Assembly (NCBI GenBank): GCA_026399205.1
Contig: JAPLRL010000034.1
Coordinates: 17,175-81,174, forward strand
Reading direction: 5' to 3'
From: Gammaproteobacteria bacterium
GTDB lineage: Bacteria > Pseudomonadota > Gammaproteobacteria > Legionellales > Legionellaceae
Length of the DNA stretch: 64,000 nt
The position numbers and the translations under genes were made by a program. Shown piece after piece: positions 1-8,450 of the stretch (position 1 is its first letter; every line of letters starts with the position of its first letter). Under the pieces are notes generated by a model. It was not told the DNA's origin. It saw nothing but the letters and a program-made list of their open reading frames with translations, and made no database searches.

Positions 1-228
1 GGAGAAATATTCACAGACACCGCCACCATCAATATCACCGATCCCATCCATCAAACTTCAACCGAGGTTATCCAAAAAAACTGCCGTTGTGAGGTGTGTT
101 CCTTAGGTTTAACCAAATCTTATTTATTTCATTTGTGGTTCCATGTGCCTGGCTTATGCCAGCGCTTTCTTGTGCAGCATAATGCAACGGTGTTTTTTGA
201 TTGTAACTCCCATCAATTGTCGCTATGA
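1..228 (+). CDS. tgt: Queuine tRNA-ribosyltransferase, C-terminal part (partial at window edge)
   Basis: Frame 1 is open from the window edge to a TGA at 226-228 and encodes 75 residues. It contains a CxCxxC run (NCRCEVC, residues 27-33) followed by KSYLFHL, the Cys/Cys/Cys/His zinc site of bacterial tRNA-guanine transglycosylase (usual form CDCYTC...YLHHL). TGT exchanges guanine 34 for preQ1 in queuosine tRNAs. The tgt-yajC-secD-secF gene order is the standard gammaproteobacterial arrangement and supports the call. After HLW the sequence departs from the family: the usual C-terminal helix is replaced by about 30 unrelated residues. The gene may therefore be truncated or repaired at its 3' end. 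The opposite strand of this stretch carries an ankyrin-like peptide. Confidence 0.6.
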   Translation, partial: GEIFTDTATINITDPIHQTSTEVIQKNCRCEVCSLGLTKSYLFHLWFHVPGLCQRFLVQHNATVFFDCNSHQLSL

Positions 229-258
229 TTCCTTCTTTCTTAAATGAGTGGAGGGATG

Positions 259-591
259 ATGTCATTTTTTATTAACGACGCGTTTGCCGCAAATGCAGCG
301 GCTTCACAAGGTGATAATATTTATTCATTTGTCATGGTGGCCATGATTTTTGCTTTATTTTATTTCATGCTGATTCGCCCACAAAGTCAAAAAGCAAAAG
401 CTCAGCGCGCGCTGATTGAATCGTTAAAAAAAGGCGATGAAGTGATGTTGAGTGCTGGTATGCTCGGGAAAATTATCGCGATTGATGATCAACATGTGAA
501 AGTATGTATTGCACAAGGGTGTGACATCATGGCGCAACGTCAAGCGGTGAGCGCTATTTTACCAAAAGGGACGTTAAAAACAATCGATTAA
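259..591 (+). CDS. yajC: Sec translocon accessory subunit YajC
   Basis: Small inner-membrane protein that binds the SecDF complex. The product begins MSFFINDAFAANAAA, almost the E. coli YajC start (MSFFISDAVAA), so the ATG at 259 is preferred over in-frame ATGs at 244 and 256. GGAGGG at 250-255 fits this choice. One membrane segment (VMVAMIFALFYFMLIRP) is followed by the family's polar tail with KKGDEVMLSAGMLGKI and a closing AILPKGTLK. Length 110 residues is normal. It is the first gene of yajC-secD-secF and lies 14 nt ahead of secD. Confidence 0.95.
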   Translation: MSFFINDAFAANAAASQGDNIYSFVMVAMIFALFYFMLIRPQSQKAKAQRALIESLKKGDEVMLSAGMLGKIIAIDDQHVKVCIAQGCDIMAQRQAVSAILPKGTLKTID

Positions 592-605
592 TCACAAGGT
601 GATCT

Positions 606-2483
606 ATGCAGGGACAGTTTTCGATTTTGAAAAATAGTATATTGGTTGCGCTTTTTGGCTTGGCTTTGTTATACGCCATTCCCAATTTGTACAGTGAAGA
701 TCCGGTGATTCAAGTTTCGAGTACGCAGGCTAACCAAGTGATTTCGCCGCCTGTGGTACAAGCGCTGCAAACTGCCCTGCATAAACAAGGGATTGCCTAT
801 ACCGGGATGGAAACCTCACCACAAGGCCTGGTTTTTCGCTTTCATTCAACCGATCAACAGCTTTTAGCGTTTGATATTGCGAAAGAGCAATTAGGCGACA
901 CCTATACTGTTGCGCTGAATCTAGAACCCGCAACCCCACAATGGATGCGTCGTTTGGGCGCAGAGCCAATGAAGCAAGGGTTAGACTTGCGTGGTGGGGT
1001 ACACTTTTTGTTGGAAGTAGATGTCGATAGCGTGATTGCGCGTCGTTATGATGGTCTGATGAAAGGCATTGGGCATTTATTACGGGACAATAAAATCCGC
1101 TATACGGGCCTTAGGCGCACCGCAGACCAGGGTGTCGAGGTTCAGTTTAAAGATGAGGCCTCTGAACAAAAAGCACTGGAATTAATCAATAAAGAATACA
1201 CTCATTTTTTGATTACGCATACGCCCGTCAATGGCGCGAATTTTACCTATTCTATGTATCTCAAATTATCGCCTATTGAAATGAACGAAATTCGGCAAAA
1301 CACCATTGATCAGACCATGGGTATTTTACGTAATCGTGTGAACGAACTGGGTGTCGGTGAAGCGGTTGTGCAACAACAAGGTGCAACCAGAATCGGTGTG
1401 GAATTACCAGGAATTCAAGACGCGGTTCGTGCAAAACAAATTTTGGGCGGAACGGCAACTTTAGCGTTTTATATGGTGGATCAAGAGCACGATCCTGTGG
1501 TTGCCATGCGTAATGGCATTGTTCCGTTTCAGAGTAAATTATATAAAATGGAGGGGCAGCCCATTTTATTAAAACGCCAAGTGGTGTTAAGTGGTGACTC
1601 CATTACCAGCGCGATGTCTAGCTATGATCAACAATCTGCAACGCCTGCTGTTCATATCGAATTAGGCGGTGGCGGAGAACAATTTTTCACTAAAGTCACG
1701 CGAGAGAATATTGGAAAACGCATGGCGATTGTTTATGTTGAAACCAAAACAGTCATTCATAAAAAAGCAGGTGTTGAGACTCGGGAAACCCATCGTGAAG
1801 AGCGTGTGATTAGCGCGCCCGTGATTCAATCTGTTTTAGGCAATAGTTTTCAAATCACAGGCTTACACGATATTCAAGAAGCCAGTGATTTAGCGCTGTT
1901 GTTGCGAGCAGGGGCATTGCCCGCACCGACTTACCCTATCGAAGAGTTAACCGTTGGGCCGTCTTTAGGGAAAGAAAATATTCATCGCGGAATGATTTCT
2001 CTTGAAGTGGGGATGGGGATTATCATTATTGTCATGCTACTTTATTATCATTTTTTTGGATTGGTTGCGAATATTGCTTTATTCTTAAACCTGATTTTTT
2101 TGAGTGCGCTGATGTCGCTGATAGGCGCGACACTGACGCTACCAGGGATTGCAGCTTTTGTTCTGACGGTCGGGGTGGCTGTTGATGCGAACGTGCTCAT
2201 TAATGAACGCATACGTGAAGAGTTGCGCTTAGGTGTGTCGCCACTCATGGCGATTCAAGCAGGCTATGAGCGGGCGTTTTCCACCATTCTTGACTCTAAC
2301 CTCACGACCTTAATTGTGGGCTTGGTGTTGTTTGCTATTGGTAGTGGTCCGGTGAGAGGGTTTGCGGTTACTTTATGTTTAGGCTTATTGACCTCAATGC
2401 TTACGAGCATTACCTATACAAGAGCCATCGTGAACGCGATGTACGGACATCGACAAGTTAAAGCGCTCTCAATTGGGATTTAG
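606..2483 (+). CDS. secD: Protein translocase subunit SecD
   Basis: RND-family membrane protein that, with SecF, uses proton motive force to complete preprotein export at the periplasmic side of SecYEG. The 625-residue length is normal. Seen: an N-terminal membrane anchor (residues about 10-27), the SecD motif GLDLRGGVHF near residue 125, a long periplasmic domain, and a C-terminal block of five membrane helices (about 455-610) including the conserved VGVAVDANVLINERIREE. It follows yajC closely, with AAGG upstream of the ATG, and is 23 nt from secF, so a single transcription unit is likely. No disruption is seen. Confidence 0.97.
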   Translation: MQGQFSILKNSILVALFGLALLYAIPNLYSEDPVIQVSSTQANQVISPPVVQALQTALHKQGIAYTGMETSPQGLVFRFHSTDQQLLAFDIAKEQLGDTYTVALNLEPATPQWMRRLGAEPMKQGLDLRGGVHFLLEVDVDSVIARRYDGLMKGIGHLLRDNKIRYTGLRRTADQGVEVQFKDEASEQKALELINKEYTHFLITHTPVNGANFTYSMYLKLSPIEMNEIRQNTIDQTMGILRNRVNELGVGEAVVQQQGATRIGVELPGIQDAVRAKQILGGTATLAFYMVDQEHDPVVAMRNGIVPFQSKLYKMEGQPILLKRQVVLSGDSITSAMSSYDQQSATPAVHIELGGGGEQFFTKVTRENIGKRMAIVYVETKTVIHKKAGVETRETHREERVISAPVIQSVLGNSFQITGLHDIQEASDLALLLRAGALPAPTYPIEELTVGPSLGKENIHRGMISLEVGMGIIIIVMLLYYHFFGLVANIALFLNLIFLSALMSLIGATLTLPGIAAFVLTVGVAVDANVLINERIREELRLGVSPLMAIQAGYERAFSTILDSNLTTLIVGLVLFAIGSGPVRGFAVTLCLGLLTSMLTSITYTRAIVNAMYGHRQVKALSIGI

Positions 2484-2506
2484 AGGGCTTTCACAGGAGA
2501 AGGTAA

Positions 2507-3427
2507 ATGGAGTGTTTTAATCCGAACTCAAACATTGATTTCATGGGATTACGATTTTGGACCGCATCATTTTCTGTGATGGTGGTGGTGTTTGCCTTAG
2601 TCGCACTATGCTGGAAAGGCTTGGTTTGGGGACTTGATTTTACCGGGGGCTTGCAGATTGAAGCGCGCTATGAATCGCAACAGGCGAATCTGCCAGATAT
2701 TCGCGCGCGTCTTTATGCTGCAGGTTTTCATGAAGCTCAAGTGATGAATTATGGCTCATCTAAAAACGTACTCATCAGCATTGGGCCGCATCATCTGCAA
2801 AACCAGACGACATTGGCTGAACAAATTATCCAATTGCTGCCAGCTGCTGTGATGCAACGCGTGGATATTGTCGGACCTCAAGTGGGTAAAGAGTTAGCAA
2901 CCAAAGGGTCGTTGGCTGTACTCATTGCCATGATTGCTATTTTAATTTACGTCGCCTTTCGTTTTGAATTTCGCTTAGCGGTGAGCGCGGTGGTGGCGTT
3001 GATTCACGACCCTATTTTAATTTTAGGCGTGTTTGCTTTTTTTGGAATAGAATTTGATTTAAAAGCCTTGGCGGGGTTATTGGCGGTGATTGGGTATTCG
3101 ATCAATGATACGATTGTGGTGTTTGATAGAGTGCGGGAAAACTTTATTAAAATGCGTCGAGCCACCCCTTTAGAGATTATGAATAAAGCCATTAACCAGA
3201 CCCTGTCACGGACCATCATGACGTCGCTGTTAACGTTGTGTGTGGTATTGGCTTTGCTTATTTATGGGGGGGCGACCATTTTCGGGTTTGCTTTGGCCTT
3301 GTTTATTGGTATTGTCATTGGAACCTATTCTTCAATTTATGTCGCAGGTGCATTAGCGGTAGTGATGGGATTGAATCGACAAGATTTTTTACCCAATGCA
3401 CCGAAGTTGGTTGAGGACAGACCTTGA
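2507..3427 (+). CDS. secF: Protein translocase subunit SecF
   Basis: Partner of SecD in the SecDF-YajC complex. The 306 residues show a first membrane helix (about 16-36), the diagnostic GLDFTGG (42-48), a periplasmic domain, and five C-terminal membrane helices with GYSINDTIVVFDRVRENF, the SecF family signature. GGAG lies 7-9 nt before the ATG. Last gene of the yajC-secD-secF operon; a family A palindrome follows. Confidence 0.97.
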   Translation: MECFNPNSNIDFMGLRFWTASFSVMVVVFALVALCWKGLVWGLDFTGGLQIEARYESQQANLPDIRARLYAAGFHEAQVMNYGSSKNVLISIGPHHLQNQTTLAEQIIQLLPAAVMQRVDIVGPQVGKELATKGSLAVLIAMIAILIYVAFRFEFRLAVSAVVALIHDPILILGVFAFFGIEFDLKALAGLLAVIGYSINDTIVVFDRVRENFIKMRRATPLEIMNKAINQTLSRTIMTSLLTLCVVLALLIYGGATIFGFALALFIGIVIGTYSSIYVAGALAVVMGLNRQDFLPNAPKLVEDRP

Positions 3428-3460
3428 TTTAATGGTTTAAGCGCTTTTACGAGCCATTCG

Positions 3461-3513
3461 TCATTGCGAAGCCGTAGGTTGGGCCAAGGCCCAACCTACG
3501 GCTTCGCAATGAC
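3461..3513. repeat. Family A palindrome (GTAGGTTGGGCC type) with extended arms
   Basis: The arms CGTCATTGCGAAGCCGTAGG and CCTACGGCTTCGCAATGACG flank a TTGGGCCAAGGCCCAA core, giving a nearly continuous hairpin between secF and the PAP2 gene. The core recurs near 15365-15420, 30033-30051 and 38580-38600. No T-run follows, so a simple intrinsic terminator is not evident. Confidence 0.85.
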
Positions 3514-3542
3514 GGGGGTTGATGCAATAGATAGGAGTTGAC

Positions 3543-4211
3543 ATGAAGTCTTTAACTCGCACAGTTAAGCAATTTAAAAAACAAGCTAACCTTGACTTTA
3601 AAGCAGCGCTATCAAGACAAGGCTCTTTGTCTACTTGGCAAGGACACGCTGTCTTCCTCTTGTGCATTGTATTATCTTATTTCTTTCTAGATCGACCTAT
3701 TGCGGTTTATTGTCATCAACATGCCGATGAGTTGTCTAACCTTAACGTGGTGACCCATCTAGGTGGCATCGTAAAATATCTCATTTTGTTTTTGTGCCTA
3801 GCTATCATCGCAAAGCTTCGAAAGCAAATGACCTGGGTGGTTCGTTATGTGTTCTTAATCTGCTGGATCACGGGTATTTATGGCATCTGCGCCATCCTTA
3901 AACATCTGCTGGGTAGAGTCAGGCCGCCTGGGTGGTTTGTTGATCATTTATTTGGCTTTTATGGCCCCTCATTGAAAGATTTATATCACTCTTTCCCATC
4001 AGGCCACACCACGATATGGGTCTCACTTGCCTGTGGATTTGGGCTGTTTTTTCCAAAACAAGCGAAGTCTTTTTTTGTGATTGCACTCCTTTGCGCATCT
4101 ACCCGTATTTTGCTAACAGACCATTATGTCAGCGATGTGCTAGGCACAATTTATTTAACTTGCATGATATGGTTTTTTGTATTGCATCAATTACAAAAGG
4201 AAAGCACATGA
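3543..4211 (+). CDS. PAP2-family membrane phosphatase
   Basis: Type-2 phosphatidic acid phosphatase superfamily, integral membrane. All three catalytic motifs are visible: KX6RP (K120...R127-P128), PSGH (152-155) and R188-X5-H194-X3-D198. About five or six membrane helices surround them. Members dephosphorylate undecaprenyl pyrophosphate, phosphatidic acid, phosphatidylglycerophosphate or lipid A. The substrate cannot be decided from sequence; an LpxE/F-like or UppP-like role is possible. TAGGAG precedes the ATG. The stop overlaps the etfB start by 4 nt (ATGA), so it is translationally coupled to the electron-transfer flavoprotein genes. Confidence 0.85.
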   Translation: MKSLTRTVKQFKKQANLDFKAALSRQGSLSTWQGHAVFLLCIVLSYFFLDRPIAVYCHQHADELSNLNVVTHLGGIVKYLILFLCLAIIAKLRKQMTWVVRYVFLICWITGIYGICAILKHLLGRVRPPGWFVDHLFGFYGPSLKDLYHSFPSGHTTIWVSLACGFGLFFPKQAKSFFVIALLCASTRILLTDHYVSDVLGTIYLTCMIWFFVLHQLQKEST

Positions 4212-4963
4212 AAATCTTGGTGCCGGTTAAACGCGTAGTTGATCCTTATGTGAAAATCCGGGTCAAGCCGGATGGCACAGGGGTTGTGACTCAAGATGTG
4301 AAAATGGCCATGAACCCCTTTGATGAAATTGCATTGGAAGAGGCTATTCGTTTAAAAGAAAAAGGACACTGTACTGAAATTATTGTCTTGAGTATTGGGC
4401 TATCTATTGCGCAAGAAACTTTACGTTATGGCTTAGCCTTAGGTGCAGACAGGGCGATACTGATTGAAACTGGAGAGGTCCTTTGTTCTTTAAATATTGC
4501 GTCCATCATCAAAAAAATTGCGCTAGATGAGCAGGTCGATTTGGTGATGATGGGCAAACAATCTATTGATGGGGATAATAATCAAACCCCACAAATGTTG
4601 GCCGCACTCTTAGATTGGCCACAGGCAACGTATGCTTCTAAAATTCTGATAGAACAGAATGAGGCCATCGTCACGCGCGAAGTAGATGGGGGATTACAAA
4701 CCATTGCGGTGCAAATTCCAGCAGTCTTGAGCGTGGATCTTAGACTCAATACACCTCGTTATGCCAGTTTGCCTAATATTATGCAGGCCAAACGCAAGCC
4801 GTTATCTGTGGTTGCGTTGACGTCGTTAGCTTTAGATTTAGCACCTCATCAACAGGTCTTGAAGACCCTGCCGCCTGCTAAAAAGCCACCTGGCATGAGA
4901 GTAAATTCAGTCGAAGAATTGGTTGATAAACTGCGCTTTGAAGCAAAAGTGATTGAGGGGTAA
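4208..4963 (+). CDS. etfB: Electron transfer flavoprotein, beta subunit
   Basis: Beta subunit of the FAD/AMP-binding heterodimer that takes electrons from acyl-CoA and other flavoprotein dehydrogenases and passes them to ETF-ubiquinone oxidoreductase. The ATG at 4208 overlaps the preceding stop and gives MKILVPVKRVVDPYVKI, the family start. The product has 251 residues, against about 249 in relatives. The open frame continues upstream out of register with the family and is ignored. ETF-beta features seen include MNPFDEIALEEAIRLKE and MGKQSIDGDNNQT. Paired directly with etfA. Confidence 0.95.
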   Translation: MKILVPVKRVVDPYVKIRVKPDGTGVVTQDVKMAMNPFDEIALEEAIRLKEKGHCTEIIVLSIGLSIAQETLRYGLALGADRAILIETGEVLCSLNIASIIKKIALDEQVDLVMMGKQSIDGDNNQTPQMLAALLDWPQATYASKILIEQNEAIVTREVDGGLQTIAVQIPAVLSVDLRLNTPRYASLPNIMQAKRKPLSVVALTSLALDLAPHQQVLKTLPPAKKPPGMRVNSVEELVDKLRFEAKVIEG

Positions 4964-4967
4964 TGGC

Positions 4968-5900
4968 ATGCAAGTCCTTGTGATGTTAGATCCGGAATTA
5001 AAAGTACTCGCGCGTGCGGGTCGTGCGATGGTTACTGCCGCATTGCAGTTTTCTAGTTCTGTTACGCTGCTGGTGATGGGCGCAGGGCAAGAGGCCTTAG
5101 TCAAAGAGGCTGCAGAGATTGCGGGTGTGAGTGAGGTGCTGTGGGCAACCACAACGAGCGAGCTTGCAGAATCAATCGCCGCTTGTGTGATTGCGCAGGC
5201 TGCACCTTATGATGTGATATTAGCCTCTGCTTCAAGTTATGGAAAAAATAGTTTGCCACGCGTTGCAGCCTCACTGGGCGTGACCCAAGTCTCAGATGTG
5301 ACTCGCATCATTGATGCAGAGACCTTCGAGCATCCTATTTATGCGGGTAATGCGATTGAGGTGGTGAAGGTTCTTGATCAGAAAAAAGTATTAAGCATTC
5401 GTACAACGGCTTTTCAGCCGACGACAGGCCAACAACCCGCATGCTCCATAAAAAAACTGGATGGGGCCTTTGATTCACCACGGTCACGTTTTGTTGCCTA
5501 TGAAGCACATGTTTCAGCGCGGCCTGAGTTAACCCAAGCCTCCATCGTGGTTTCAGGTGGGAGAGCGCTACAAAGTGCGGAAAAATTTAAACTTATTGAA
5601 GAATTGGCCGATAGCTTAGGTGCAGCAGTCGGCGCGTCACGCGCCGCAGTCGACGCAGGGTTTGTACCCAATGATTATCAGGTGGGTCAAACCGGTAAAG
5701 TGGTTGCACCGCAATTATATATCGCAATTGGTATTTCAGGTGCGATTCAACATTTAGCGGGGATGCAAGAAGCCAAAGTGATTGTCGCGATTAATAAAGA
5801 TGAGGATGCACCTATTTTTCAGGTGGCAACTTATGGGTTAGTGGGGGATTTATTTGAATTGGTTCCTCAATTGATACAGCGTTTAAAAACTGTAAACTAG
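4968..5900 (+). CDS. etfA: Electron transfer flavoprotein, alpha subunit
   Basis: Alpha subunit of ETF, 310 residues. The C-terminal FAD domain carries the signature GQTGKVVAPQLYIAIGISGA followed by QHLAGM and INKDEDAPIF. The start at 4968 (MQVLVML) has GAGGGG 7 nt upstream; an in-frame codon at 4953 lies inside etfB and is less likely. Four nt separate it from etfB and nine from the downstream alanine dehydrogenase gene, indicating one operon. Confidence 0.95.
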   Translation: MQVLVMLDPELKVLARAGRAMVTAALQFSSSVTLLVMGAGQEALVKEAAEIAGVSEVLWATTTSELAESIAACVIAQAAPYDVILASASSYGKNSLPRVAASLGVTQVSDVTRIIDAETFEHPIYAGNAIEVVKVLDQKKVLSIRTTAFQPTTGQQPACSIKKLDGAFDSPRSRFVAYEAHVSARPELTQASIVVSGGRALQSAEKFKLIEELADSLGAAVGASRAAVDAGFVPNDYQVGQTGKVVAPQLYIAIGISGAIQHLAGMQEAKVIVAINKDEDAPIFQVATYGLVGDLFELVPQLIQRLKTVN

Positions 5901-5909
5901 GAGCATAGC

Positions 5910-7025
5910 ATGCTGGTTGGCGTACCCAAAGAAATTAAGTTACATGAAAGCCGGGTTGGTTTGGTTCCGAATAGTGTGCGAGAGTTGGTTCATGCAGGGG
6001 CTCAGGTGATGGTTGAGCGTTCTGCAGGCATTGGGATTGGCATGACCGATGAAGATTATTTACGAGCGGGCGCTGAAATTGTGGAGACCGCAGATGAAGT
6101 GTTTGAACGAGCCTATTTGATCGTTAAAGTCAAAGAGCCGCAACCGATTGAATGTCGTCGATTGCGTGAGGGACAAACTTTGTTCACCTATTTACATTTA
6201 GCACCTGACGCACAGCAAACGCGATTGTTAAAAGAATCTGGCGTAACGGCCATTGCTTATGAAACCGTGACTCAACCAGGCGGTGGTTTACCCCTTCTTA
6301 TGCCCATGTCGCAAGTGGCGGGTCGATTATCTATTCAAGCTGGCGCTCATGCACTTGAAATGGCACAAGGTGGCGCTGGTTTGTTGTTAGGTGGCGTACC
6401 CGGGGTAGCACCTGCAAATGTGTTAGTCATCGGCGGTGGTGTGGTGGGGCGTCAAGCGGTGCGAATGGCCATTGGATTAGAAGCAAATGTGACGGTGTTA
6501 GATACCTCACTACACAGCCTACAAGAGATGGACGTTCAGTTTGGCTCAAAACTAGTGACGATTTATGCAACTAAAACAGCCTTAGAACAACACGTGGCAA
6601 AGGCCGATTTAATTATCGGCGCTGTGTTGGTCCCTGGTGCTGCGGCCCCCAAATTAGTGACTCGAGACATGTTAAAAACCATGCGACCCGGATCGGTGTT
6701 GGTTGACGTTGCGATTGATCAAGGCGGTTGCTTTGAAACCAGCCGTCCAACCACCCACGCTGAGCCCACCTATGTGGTCGAAAACATGGTGCATTATTGC
6801 GTGGCAAACATGCCCGCAGCAGTGCCCAAGACCTCAACCTTTGCATTAAACAATGCAACCCTCCCGTTTGTGTTAAGCATGGTCACCAAAGGCGTGCGCT
6901 TAGCTTTATTAGACGACCCCCATCTCTTAAATGGCCTCAATGTGCATCACGGCATGATCACCTGCGCAGCAGTAGCCCATGATTTAGGGTATGAATATGT
7001 GCGCCCCGTAGATGCATTGCATTAA
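5910..7025 (+). CDS. ald: Alanine dehydrogenase
   Basis: NAD-dependent L-alanine dehydrogenase, interconverting alanine and pyruvate plus ammonium. The 371 residues match the family exactly, and the known active-site positions are all present: R15, K75, H96 and D270. The dinucleotide fold GGGVVG lies at 175-180 with acidic D198. Located 9 nt after etfA, so probably co-transcribed. Its presence suggests alanine use as a carbon or nitrogen source, in keeping with an amino-acid-feeding lifestyle (inference). Confidence 0.96.
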   Translation: MLVGVPKEIKLHESRVGLVPNSVRELVHAGAQVMVERSAGIGIGMTDEDYLRAGAEIVETADEVFERAYLIVKVKEPQPIECRRLREGQTLFTYLHLAPDAQQTRLLKESGVTAIAYETVTQPGGGLPLLMPMSQVAGRLSIQAGAHALEMAQGGAGLLLGGVPGVAPANVLVIGGGVVGRQAVRMAIGLEANVTVLDTSLHSLQEMDVQFGSKLVTIYATKTALEQHVAKADLIIGAVLVPGAAAPKLVTRDMLKTMRPGSVLVDVAIDQGGCFETSRPTTHAEPTYVVENMVHYCVANMPAAVPKTSTFALNNATLPFVLSMVTKGVRLALLDDPHLLNGLNVHHGMITCAAVAHDLGYEYVRPVDALH

Positions 7026-7081
7026 GGAAGGGGAATGATGGGATTTTTGTATGGTTGCTGTATGGTTGTTGTGCGGTCGCT

Positions 7082-7160
7082 GTAGGGTGGACAAAGGAGC
7101 CTAACGATGAGCTTTCTGGTTAGTAAAAAAACATCTGGCGACGTGTCCACCGGTGGCTCG
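7082..7160. repeat. Family B repeat, left half (GTAGGGTGGACAAAGGAGCC)
   Basis: Begins GTAGGGTGGACAAAGGAGCC and reaches GGCGACGTGTCCACCGG, the same ordered blocks as full copies at 11553-11707, 48664-48818 and 50276-50430. The closing inverted end is missing here. It lies between ald and the receiver gene. Confidence 0.8.
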
Positions 7161-7190
7161 GAGCCGCTTATAAAACACTGAAGGACAAAT

Positions 7191-7574
7191 ATGCATATTC
7201 TCATCGTAGAAGACACGATCATCGCGCAGCTCGTATTGAAAAAAGAAATGATAGAAGAAGGCTGCACCGTAGATATCGCCTCTGACGGCCATGAAGCACT
7301 AAAAAAAGCACTACAAACCCATTATGACTTCATTCTCATGGATGTCGGCCTAGGTGACGGCCCCAACGGATTTGAAGTGACAACGCTCATTAAACAACAA
7401 AGCGAACTCAATAAAAACACCCCTATTTTTGCTGTCACCGCACACGGCGGTGACACGTATGTTGAAAAGGCGAAAGCAGCAGGAATGGTGCGTTATTTCA
7501 ACAAACCATTTACGCATGTTGACGCTCAGTTTGTGATTAATTATGTAAAAAACAAGAGCTCACCATCGCTCTGA
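7191..7574 (+). CDS. Single-domain response regulator (CheY-like receiver)
   Basis: 127 residues form one receiver domain without an output domain. The acidic pair E7/D8, phospho-acceptor D51 (ILMDVGLGD), T83 and K105 (NKPF) are all present. Such stand-alone receivers relay phosphate to or from HPt proteins or hybrid kinases. A kinase remnant (9978-10322) and an orphan HPt protein (11082-11498) are nearby. They may be parts of one phosphorelay or fragments of a former hybrid kinase of LetS/ArcB type. GAAGGA lies ahead of the ATG. Confidence 0.85.
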   Translation: MHILIVEDTIIAQLVLKKEMIEEGCTVDIASDGHEALKKALQTHYDFILMDVGLGDGPNGFEVTTLIKQQSELNKNTPIFAVTAHGGDTYVEKAKAAGMVRYFNKPFTHVDAQFVINYVKNKSSPSL

Positions 7575-7648
7575 GCCTTATCAGTTAGCAAGATCTACCC
7601 CTTACCCCGCGCCGGAACATAGAGAAAAAACCGAGACTCATCGCGCTC

Positions 7649-7722
7649 GAATACCCCCTCTCCCTCGCTATAAATTTGAGCAGTATATAGATGTCTTTCG
7701 CGGGGGAGGGTTGGGGAGGGGG
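7649..7722. repeat. Family C repeat (CTCGAATACCCCCTCTCCC type)
   Basis: Contains GCTCGAATACCCCCTCTCCC on the left and CGCGGGGGAGGGTTGGGGAG on the right around an AT-richer centre. Related copies are at 32478-32597 (inverted order) and 63792-63867. The tail CACTGCCATTAA about 35 nt downstream also recurs near 41230 and 63870. Pairing is imperfect; no function is evident. Confidence 0.7.
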
Positions 7723-7840
7723 TAAAGCTACGTTGCTGAAACTCCCCTCGCTAAACCCCACTGCCATTAACTTAAGGAAAAATTTTCCATTCTGGTAAAG
7801 GGGTTGGCTTGCCTCATAGAGAAAAAGTGCCAATGATACC

Positions 7841-7992
7841 GCCCAGTCATTATTTTTGGCCAGAAAGATCGGTGTCTCAGGGGCCTGTCAGTGGGTGGGC
7901 GTTTCAGTGCTCGCAGGCTCCGCGCTGAAACGCCCACCCCCTGCCACCCTTCGATAAAGTCGTGTGCTTAAGGCCAAAAATAATGACTGGGC
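7841..7992. repeat. 152-bp nested palindromic element
   Basis: Perfect 21-bp terminal inverted repeats (7841-7861, 7972-7992; GCCCAGTCATTATTTTTGGC plus C and its complement) enclose a second perfect 14-bp inverted repeat (GGTGGGCGTTTCAG at 7894-7907 with its complement at 7925-7938). No open frame is present. The structure resembles a MITE or a folded RNA. It is the only copy in this window. It occupies most of the 540-base gene-free stretch between the receiver gene and the toxin gene, together with the family C repeat. Confidence 0.8.
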
Positions 7993-8081
7993 TGCACCTT
8001 GTTTCATAAGAAAGATTCGTCTGCGCTCAGGGTCTTAAAGCCTCGTAATTCAGCACAACATATAATGGGCTTTAAAGGATA

Positions 8082-8110
8082 TTGCAATTTTATATAATAT
8101 TTTGTATAAT
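8082..8110 (+). promoter_or_regulatory. Promoter of the HigB/HigA-like operon
   Basis: TTGCAA (8082-8087), a 17-nt spacer and a perfect TATAAT (8105-8110). A second TATAAT lies at 8093-8098. The toxin ATG is at 8116 with no Shine-Dalgarno, so transcription from the closer box would give a leaderless or near-leaderless message. Confidence 0.55.
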
Positions 8111-8115
8111 TAATT

Positions 8116-8430
8116 ATGAAAGAAATAATATGGCTGGGAAGCAGTTATGATGACTTGCTTAAATTTTCAAAACCTGCAAAGCAAGTTGCTGGCTTTAATT
8201 TAGATAAATTGCAGCGCGGAATTGAGCCTCAAGACTGGAAACCTATGGTTTCTATAGGTAAAGGAGTAAAAGAGCTTCGAATTCATTGTGAAAATGAGTA
8301 TCGAGTCATCTACGTGGCTCAACGTATAGAAGGTATTTACATATTACATTCTTTTGTAAAGAAAACAGAAAAAACCAGCTCTAAAGACATTGAACTGGCA
8401 AAAAAACGATTTAGAGAAATACCCATCTAA
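8116..8430 (+). CDS. HigB/RelE-like toxin (phage Gp49-like family)
   Basis: 104-residue basic protein of the type II toxin family that includes HigB and phage-derived Gp49-like proteins; members cleave mRNA on the ribosome. Diagnostic pattern: MVSIGKGVKELRIHCENEYRVIYVA then YILHSFVKKTEKTSSKDIELAKKR, with the conserved RxxYV strand and the HxFxKKTxKTP-like C-terminus. It lies 20 nt upstream of an XRE antitoxin gene, the toxin-first order typical of higBA. The ORF is intact. Confidence 0.9.
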   Translation: MKEIIWLGSSYDDLLKFSKPAKQVAGFNLDKLQRGIEPQDWKPMVSIGKGVKELRIHCENEYRVIYVAQRIEGIYILHSFVKKTEKTSSKDIELAKKRFREIPI

Positions 8431-8450
8431 ATGATGAAGGAGTTAATAAA

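Noticed and set aside
3461..3513. Family A hairpin as an intrinsic terminator of secF
   Set aside because: No T-run follows either arm, and the same core occurs inside coding sequence at 38580.
4016..4207. N-terminal extension of EtfB
   Set aside because: It overlaps the PAP2 gene in another frame. The family start MKILVPVKR lies at 4208.
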